DNA of 64,000 bases from Melanocharis versteri (lineage: Eukaryota; Chordata; Aves; Passeriformes; Melanocharitidae): the NCBI GenBank assembly GCA_013397845.1, contig VZTG01001880.1:1204359-1268358 (forward strand), read 5' to 3'. The notes under the pieces were generated by a model. It did no database searches. It was not told the DNA's origin and worked only from the letters and a program-made list of their open reading frames with translations. Numbering within the stretch: position 1 is the first letter of the stretch; each line of letters opens with the position of its first letter. This document shows, in pieces, positions 39,801-48,800 of the stretch. The position numbers and the translations under genes were made by a program.

Positions 39801-42800
39801 AAGTCTGGGAGGAACTATTAAATTCTGACTTTGTCTGTGTTGCAGATCACTAATTGGGGTTATGTTGTTAAGATAACCTAAACAAAGTCTTCAGTTCTCT
39901 CACTCAGACTTCAAATATATCCTGCAGTTTACTTTTCATACATGCTGTTTTTTTAAAAAAGTTTCATTTTTCTTTTAATGAGGGGTGCCAGAAATGCACA
40001 TGTTGTTCCTGAATTGCTTTAGTCAGTGCCATATGTGTTGATAAAAATGACTCCACATCCAAACCTCCTTTGATAACTTGTTTAAATAGGAAGTCTGTCA
40101 CAATTCCTTAATCTTTCCAGAATGTGCTGGGAGGGAGTCTATGTTTTTTCCTATGGTTGAGGGAGTTGCAGTCCCCCATTCCACAGTTTTGGCCTGGTTC
40201 AGGACATATGTTCTAGGATTAAAACATGGTTTAAGGCTTTTATGAATAGAGCCTACTAAAAAGCTCACACCACTCTGCACAGCTGTTTTCACTTTGCCAA
40301 TATTTGTTGTTTACTAGCTGCTTTGAGTTGTGCTTTTAGCCATTGTTTTTATTACAAAACGTGTTGACTACTACTTGGGTTTGTGTTTTTTTGAGGTCTG
40401 CCAGTCATCGGTTACAGTCATTTGATAGAAATGGGTTTCATCAGGTTCTTGTTAAAACAAGGACAATACAGACGCCTTTCAGGGGTCTCAGTATATTATT
40501 TAATGTCTTTGTCAACAAAATTTTAGTCTAATGAAGGAGTCTGTACTTTGCTATGTGCCTCTCAGATAGTCATGTTGACTTTGACACTCGTGTTTTTCCC
40601 ATCAGCATCACACATGGCTTTAACATCCCTTGCACATCTCTGCAAACAGGAAGACAGAATATAGTTACTCCTTAGCAGCTAAGGAGGGCACCCATCACTC
40701 TCTGTGACATTTTACTTAGTGGTGGACTGGGGTGGGTTGATGGAAGGGAATGGTTGTTAGACACAAATTGCTCATGATCAGGGTGTCAAAACATCACTAA
40801 ACAAATTAGATTGAAACAGTACTGTGGCAGAGTAGAGGTGACCAGCTAAAAGAGAAATTAAGCCAAAACCATCTGAAATACTCATGGGAAAACTGGTGTT
40901 GGTTTCATTTTATTTCTTCTTTTTTTCATGATTAAAAACTATACTAAATGAAGCAAAGAGAACATGTCATCGCATGGGGCATAATTTTAGTGACATTTCC
41001 AAAAAAGAAGAAAAGTAAAGCAAGAATAATTATGTGTGAAGAGGTGTGGAGGATCATCACTAGATAAATGCTGATCTCAAGTTTTTTTTAAAAATTAGCC
41101 ATTTTTCCCATAGAGTCCAATAATATGCGTATTGAAATAGCAAGTAAAAATAAAAGGGATTAAACAGATGCAGCAGAGCATCTGAATAGCTGAATAGAAT
41201 GTTAAGTTACATGTAATTATAATGTTGAACAGGCTGGTGTAGATTCAAGATAGGCTAGATAATAGTACAATAATCTCTTTTTTTTTTTCTCCAGTCTGTC
41301 TTCAGGAATTATGACCACGACCATGATGGTTATATTTCTCAGGAAGACTTTGAAAGTATAGCTGCCAACTTCCCCTTTTTGGACTCTTTCTGTGTGCTGG
41401 ACAAAGACCAGTAAGCTTGCAGATTTCTTTGTGGTGGTTTTTTCTTTACCTCAATTTAAGCATTCAGAAAACACAAATATTGAAGAAACAGCGTCTCCCA
41501 AGTTTCTTGTGTCTGACAAGATTACCAAAGGCTGAATTCTGTTATCATTTAAATTCTTATACTGTAGTCAGTTCTTTAAGTCCACCCAGGTTGGAGTCCT
41601 GCTTTACCTGGTACTTTAAAAATCATTTATGTAATAGCTTAATGAGGAATTCCTGCTGGGACTGAGTCAAAACCCTAGAGTACTGTGAAACTACAGTGGA
41701 GATGCTCTATCCAGACCAGGCATCAGACTGATGAAACAAATAAGTTGTGTACAGCATGGAGGAAATGAGTGCATGTAGCAGAGAGTCGGTAACAAATATT
41801 CTAGGAAGTATATATAACATCAATTTCCTAGCCATTTGGGCTTGATGATTCTTGTTGTCCAGAATCTCTTTGGCTGTGAAGGCTGGTGGCCAGCCAGAGG
41901 CACAGCCGCTTGTTCTGTGTGAGCAGCAAGTCAAGTTCCTTCATTTAGTGGCCTGGTCTGTGCTCTCATACCACTAACAGGTGAGATAACAAGGTTCATG
42001 CTGTAAGTTCAGTGTTACTGTTTAAAGAAAGATAAGAACCACAAAGGCTGTAAGGGTTTTTTCCTTCCAGGACTGTTGCAGCTCTTTCAAAGGATGTGCT
42101 TTGCGTGCTGCATGCTTTCTGCAATGAGAAAACCCCAAATTTTTCAGCGCCATGAGCAGTGACAGATCTATTCTACTTTTTATTTCCCTTACAGAGATGG
42201 TCTTATAAGCAAAGAAGAAATGATGGCTTACTTTCTGAGAGCTAAATCACAGTTTCAGTGTAAAATGGGACCAGGGTTTATTCATAACTTTCAGGAAATG
42301 ACCTATCTTAAACCAACTTTCTGCGAGCACTGTGCAGGATTTGTAAGTATGATTTTAATAACAGCATATCTTAAAAACAACTTTTACCCTTTAATGTATA
42401 TGTAGTGAAACTGGCTCCACACATTGCTAAACTCTCTTGGCCAAACAATATCTCATGGCATTCAGAAGCACAAAACGTTTACTCATGTTGTAGCTGTGCT
42501 ATCCAGTTTTGATTCAGTGGTTTCTGAAAACTGGCATTTGTAAGAATTTCTGTTGGGCGGGAACAAAATTACATTAGCTAAAGGATGTTAGAGACTATAT
42601 GAATGGTTTTACTTGGTTTATCTTAAGTTCTTTAATTTGGCTTGATTTCCTGTGTAAACAAGCTCGAGGGAAAATAGATGTCTGGAACAGAGGATGTAGA
42701 TGAGGCAAAAGCCGTTCTTTCTCAGGAAATTGCACATGGCAACATAGATATGTTCATAATTCTCTGAATGGCTGTAACAGCCTAATTTTTTCTCTATTGA

Positions 42801-45800
42801 ATTAACAGATCTTCTAATTTGGTAAAGAAATCAAAAGTGCTTCCAGCAGTTCTGTACAATAAGAATTTTTAGAATTTATTAGTTGGGGGGTTTTTTAATT
42901 TGTTTTTTCTGTCAGCCATAACTTACCAGATGTCACTTATTAGAGTGCTCTCTACGTATCTCAGAAAGGATTGGCTTTGTGGACATTTGTGTTGCTTGCA
43001 AACCTTCTATAAGTTTTCCACTTCACACCAAATATAGTAAAGAATAATGAATCACTATGATATAAAATTTACTTTAGTGGACACACTTGGCTGAAATCAA
43101 ATGTCCACATTTAGACAGCTAAAGCAGTAAGGGCAGACGACCACATCTGCTTGTGTGTGGCTCACATAACAGGCTGTAAACTCAGACCCTGTCCCTGCTC
43201 TCCGGAACAGCTCTGCCTCTGCACTCGGGGGTAACTTTATTCCATGATCTTTTCCACTGAGCAGTGGTTGAAAAGTCCTTCATGGTTGAAAGTAATCCTT
43301 ACAGCACTGCTAAGCGCAGAAACGTGCCTCCTCTCAGACCTGCTCTGGTGTTCCTGCTCTAGTCCATGCTCCCATCTCCCACTCACTTCTTTTGCAACGT
43401 GTCAGTTTTGTTCAGATTCCTGAAGCCCCTATCACAACCGCTGCCACTGATTAACGGCTGCCAGGGGGAAGAAGGAATTCCGCCTATTTCCCCTGGAGCT
43501 GCAAAAGCTTTGGAGGTGACATGGTCACTGCTGACGTCGGAGCATGCTGGTGGGTCTCGAGCCGACAGCTCCAGCAGACCCATGGGGCAGGGACAGCCAC
43601 CGGCCTGAGCCTATTGTTCCAGGCCGCCTTGGGAAGACGTCATTGCGTTCGTGACACTCAGTGCGTGTTTGGAAGGCTTCCGCAGCAAAGCAAGGCCCAA
43701 GGACTGCCCTGAAACGTCCTCTCCAGCAGATATTTTTCTCCTGCATCAATTTTCTAATTGGCCATTGTTAGATTTTTTACGTCTCCCTGATTACATCCAG
43801 TGCAGGAATACAAATGAGTAAGGGGTTGTTCAGGAAATGGAAATAAGGTCATTTTTCCTGTCAGCTCACTGAAGTCATTGGCATTGTTCTGTGGATGAGT
43901 TGGACTGATAGGACAGGAACTAGCTACAGAATCTGCTGCATATTCGTTCTGCATTTCAGTGCTACTCAGTCGCGGGTGGAAACCTAATTTCAAACTGATG
44001 CACTGATTCACAGTCAAAATAATGTGCACTGACCATGCAGCAGAATGAATTGACATGACAGTACAATGCACACAGTTATTAAAACAATACAAACTTCGAA
44101 GGTCAAGCTAAGACCTAATGCCATTAAGCAGCACAAAGTTGATACGCCCATGGCCAGTCGCAGTTCCGTCGCACAGCTTGAGTTGCACCACGTGGCAGGG
44201 TAGGTGACTGGCCGTCCTGCTAAGCTTTATAATCTGAATTTGCACAGATCCTCTTACCTTGGAGCTGGCTCAAACCAACTTTGCAGCAGAGCTGTGTCAG
44301 ACACAATCAGAGCTTTAGGTCAGAATTCATGACATGACACTTCAGCTAAGCTGTCACTGCGGTGTGTTACCGCAAAAGTGGTGCCAAATTTGTGTGGGAG
44401 GAAGGTACAGAGATAAGAGGTGAGGAGTCAGGAGAAAGGTCTTCAGTGGGAACAGATTAGAGCTTAAATGAAATAAGTAACAATCCATGTCTCTTACAGT
44501 GATCCCGTAAAAGAGATCTGGGAAAATAGGTCATTGCTGCCCTCTCAAGAGGTTCTGGGGTGCTCCACTGTCGCTGCCTGAGCACAGCAACTGCGTTCCC
44601 TGTGCACATATACGGCATTAGCAAGAAAAGAATAAGCAGCAGGCCTTCTATGGACCCAGCTTCCACTTTTGTCCTTTCTGTTCTTTTGTTTACCATTCTT
44701 CTACCTTGTCTAATCTATTTTTGCTCTCTCCAGACCCCCATTTTTACTTGCTATTTCTTTTGTGCAGTGTGTGAGATGGTTTTTTTTCACACAGAATCTT
44801 TCCATTCTGTTTATTTTACTCTTTCCTTTGTATTCTGAATGTTCTCCATCTCTTCCTTTTGAACCTTTCTTTAATGACCATATTCACCCCCTGCTTTCTG
44901 TGCATGGATACTTATAAATTTGGTGAGGAGCCACATGCGGTTTCAGCTGCCTGAATGTGCTCACCCTCCCTGGTGAATGAGTTCAGGAAAAATAAACACC
45001 AGTGTTCCCATTTTTTTTTTTCCTTTTATGCTGGAGTTGGAAAAATTGCCCCTTCCTCTCACTGCCTCTCAAGAGTGGAAATGCTTGTTTTTATAAAGTC
45101 ATGGCTGTAGATACAGTGCTTCTGAGTACACAGAAAACAATTTGCTAGGGAGTTTCCCTGTTTCCAAGCAATCCTGCTCATGTGGCAGTGAAAGCTTCGC
45201 AAAAGTGGGACCATGCACACTGGCCCTCGGAAGTTTAGCATTTGGTAGTTACAAGCGTACATCAACAAGAACAGCTTCTGAAGGAAGGAAGGCAAAGATG
45301 GAATTTAGTGGCTTTTCTGCCTGCTTCAATCTTCAGCTGTTTTGGTTCTGTTTATTTTTTTTCAAGTGGGAAAAGGCAGGTGCACAAATCAGATTGCTAT
45401 GGCTAGGTGTGCTGGGAACAAGTATGGGAACCAAGAACCTAGTTTTTATCCCAAGTGGTGTTTTCTTCTGCTGTGTTTGAGTGTTATGGGTCAGTGGTAT
45501 ATCTAGAGAATGAATGTACACAGGAAATTCTCCTGCAGATAACATTAAGGGAGCCTAGAAGCAGAATATGCTCTGCTGTTTTCACTAAGCTTGATATGAT
45601 GGCAATTTTTCACCCATTCCTGGCAGCAAATGTCATCTGTGTGCCTCCTTCCCTGGTAGTCCCATTACTACTAGTAAGTAGTAGAAGTAAGGGAGAAGCC
45701 ACACAAGTCTTATGACAATTAGAGGGGGAGGTCCGCCTGACAGGAAGGGTGTTAGGAGCAGTTGTATCCTGTTTGTGCTTTTGTAGCCATTGGTACTTCC

Positions 45801-48800
45801 TCATTGTGACCTTGTTTTCCTTCCAGCTTTCTTTTCGGATTCCTTGACGTTCTTTTGTCTTTCTTTGCAGCTCTGGGGTATAATCAAACAAGGCTACAAA
45901 TGCAAAGGTAAATAAATATTGCAAGGATTTTTTTCAAGCTATGGGTGGTGGGTTTCAGTACAAGTCAGTCAACCATACCTTTAACTAAAATGGCATATGT
46001 TCAAACACCTCTTGCATCTACATTTGGACATCTACATGTCCATCAGCAGTGACTGCTGCTACACTACAAAGTCTCACTGCACTAGAGAAAATACCACCCA
46101 GTAGGAATGCACAGATTCTGTGAGATAAAGGTCCAAAGCAGCCCCTGACTCCATGAGCTGTCACTTTCTACCGATAAAGGCCTACTATTTTAGAAAACCA
46201 AGTGTTCTTATCCTAACACTGAGACATCCTGAAATATATCCCCTGAGACTCGGGTCAGGAAAAAGTTTTCTGGCAACACAGTTTGTCATGTACATCCATG
46301 TGCCTGTAGTGAAGCCTACTTGCAATTTAATAGTGGCTGAGCTAGAAATAGAGAAATATTTAATTCCTAGGCTGCCCAGCAGATCTCATTGCAAGATCTT
46401 CTTCAGATATCCAATTTATAACATCCAATTTATAAAAAATCCTAGAGCTCTTACATCCCTCTCCTTTGCTTTCATAAAATTCTTAATTTGTTAGGCAGTA
46501 CTTGCACCATATTAAGCAGGTCAGACCAAAAAGGGCATTGTAGTGGTCCTCATTGGCTTTAAAATCCTGGACATATTTATTACTCCAGCAGCCCAACTCT
46601 GGCTGAAGGGCACTGTTGATTTTCACAGCTGTAGCTGCATCTCAGTTATTCACAGGGGAACATTCACATTTGTACTCTTTTCCCTTAGTCTTACACAGAC
46701 TCCAAGGAGAAGGATAAAGAATTCACAGTAATTTTTTTTAGGATACACCATATTCCTGTCTCTCTCCAGCCACAAACCTCTCTTCTTCATAGAGGGATGG
46801 GGAAAATGTCCATGGCTAAATCAACATCTGTAATTCAGATGTTCCTGATTATTGTCGTCTTAGAAGCTTTGAAAGGGCTGGTTGCAATCTATAGTTTTAC
46901 TGGTAGGATGAGGAAAGGAAGGTAAGGTTTTGTCACACCAACCTGTAAACTCAATTTGAGATCTGAAAGTTGAGCTTCTGTCCTGCATCACTGCCTGTAG
47001 CAGCGGCCCAGTGGAGACTGAGCAAACGTGGTTCTGTAAGGTCAAAGCTGCAGGCAATGAAGCACAAAAGTGAGAGAGCAAAGCTGCTCGCTCAGATCCT
47101 ACAGTGGCCAACAAGTGTGAGGGTGCCTGCCTTTTGTTGCAGCAGCTACCAGCTGCTCTGTGTCCCAGCATCACTGGAGTGTGACACCCACTAGGGATAA
47201 ACTCTGCCTTTGAGCACAGAGCTGTCATCCTCTGTTTGAGCCTCTGACACTGTGCTCTGACACAGCAATCTCTTCACGGGATTTCCTCCTTTCAGGCCTG
47301 CTGCTTACCCCAGCACTGTCGGTAATGAGATAAAAGCTGGACTGCGTGGTCTGCAAGTTATAGGAGTCCTCCACTTCAAGGGAGATCTTTAATATATCTG
47401 AGGGGGAGTGTTACCTTTGGGGCAGAGAAAACCAGAGCTGGCCATGTACTGCTGTATTAGTCATATGAACAAGGTTATGGCAGAAACCAGAGCTCTCACC
47501 CATCATGCCAGAGCTGCTGCCCCAAGCAGAGTGGTTCTTAGAGCAGAGTTATAAATGCAGCACCTTGGCAATGCTCACCTAGAACAAAATGTTGGGCTAT
47601 GGAGCAGCAACAGAGAAACAGGGGAGATGGGACTTTTCAAACAGTGGAAAAGGACACAGAGGACAGAGAGATTGTGTTTGGGGCACATCCTCCACCCTTC
47701 AGCCCTTTCTTGCAGATAAGATCCATACTCCAGCCACGCTTCAGATAAATGTACCTAGTGATGATGTATCCACAGTGGTGCAAATCCCAGCAGGGGCTTG
47801 GAGTGCAGGTACTCAAAAAGTCTCCTCCGGGTGGATGATACACTTCCACAGAGCTCATTCATGTGCTAATGTTGCTTACTGATCTACTTAGACTAGTTTT
47901 AACCTACAGTAGTCTACACTGACCTCCAGCAGTCCTTCCAGAGGCTCAGGGTATGGATGCTCTGGTGTCTTCTAACCAAACATGTTCACTATAGTGGACC
48001 CTGCTGGGTCAAATAAAAGCCAGCCAAATAAATAACCCCCCCTCTTGAGAGGTACTCATGCAGTAGAGCAGAAGTTTTATGCATGGCATACACAGGATCA
48101 TATCAGTAATTCCACATCCCTTCCTTAAGACTATTTTATGATTAAAATATCATCTTCCCTGTTCTCTTCTGCTGCCATTTTTCTGTTAATGGCTCTCATG
48201 GAAATGATCCATTTTTTTGGAATGCCCTTCACACCAAATGATCCATTTCTGTAACTCCCTTCACACCTTCTGTCAAACTATTCATTCCTTCAAAGTCCGT
48301 CCTTGGTATCTGCCTGCTGATAGCCCTGAGGGATTACCAAATAGCTGTGGCTTTCCATTTGACAATTTCTTTCTTTACAGATTGCGGTGCCAACTGTCAC
48401 AAGCAATGCAGAGACTTGCTTGTGCTGGCATGCAGGAAGTTTTCCAGAGGAACCTCAGTAGGCAGCAACCATGGGTCTCTGCCTAGCAGTCCATCTCTGC
48501 CTCCAGGTGAGAGCAGCTTTCCTCCTATTTTAAACCATTTCTGGAATCCTCTCTTAATGGCCAGTCTCCGGGCTGCCATTTTTAACTTTTCCTTTGTATC
48601 AACACACAGAACAGCACCTGTACTTTTCACTGCACTATGGCTTGCATTCAGTCAGATTACAACATCCTTTTCTCTAGTGATGGCCTCAGTGTCCTAAGTC
48701 TCACTATCCTCCTTACTGGCACCCCTATCCCAGCTGAAAAGAAATGAAATTGTACTTCTCCTTTTTTGTCACTTAGGAGCAAGGAGACATAAGGCACAAT

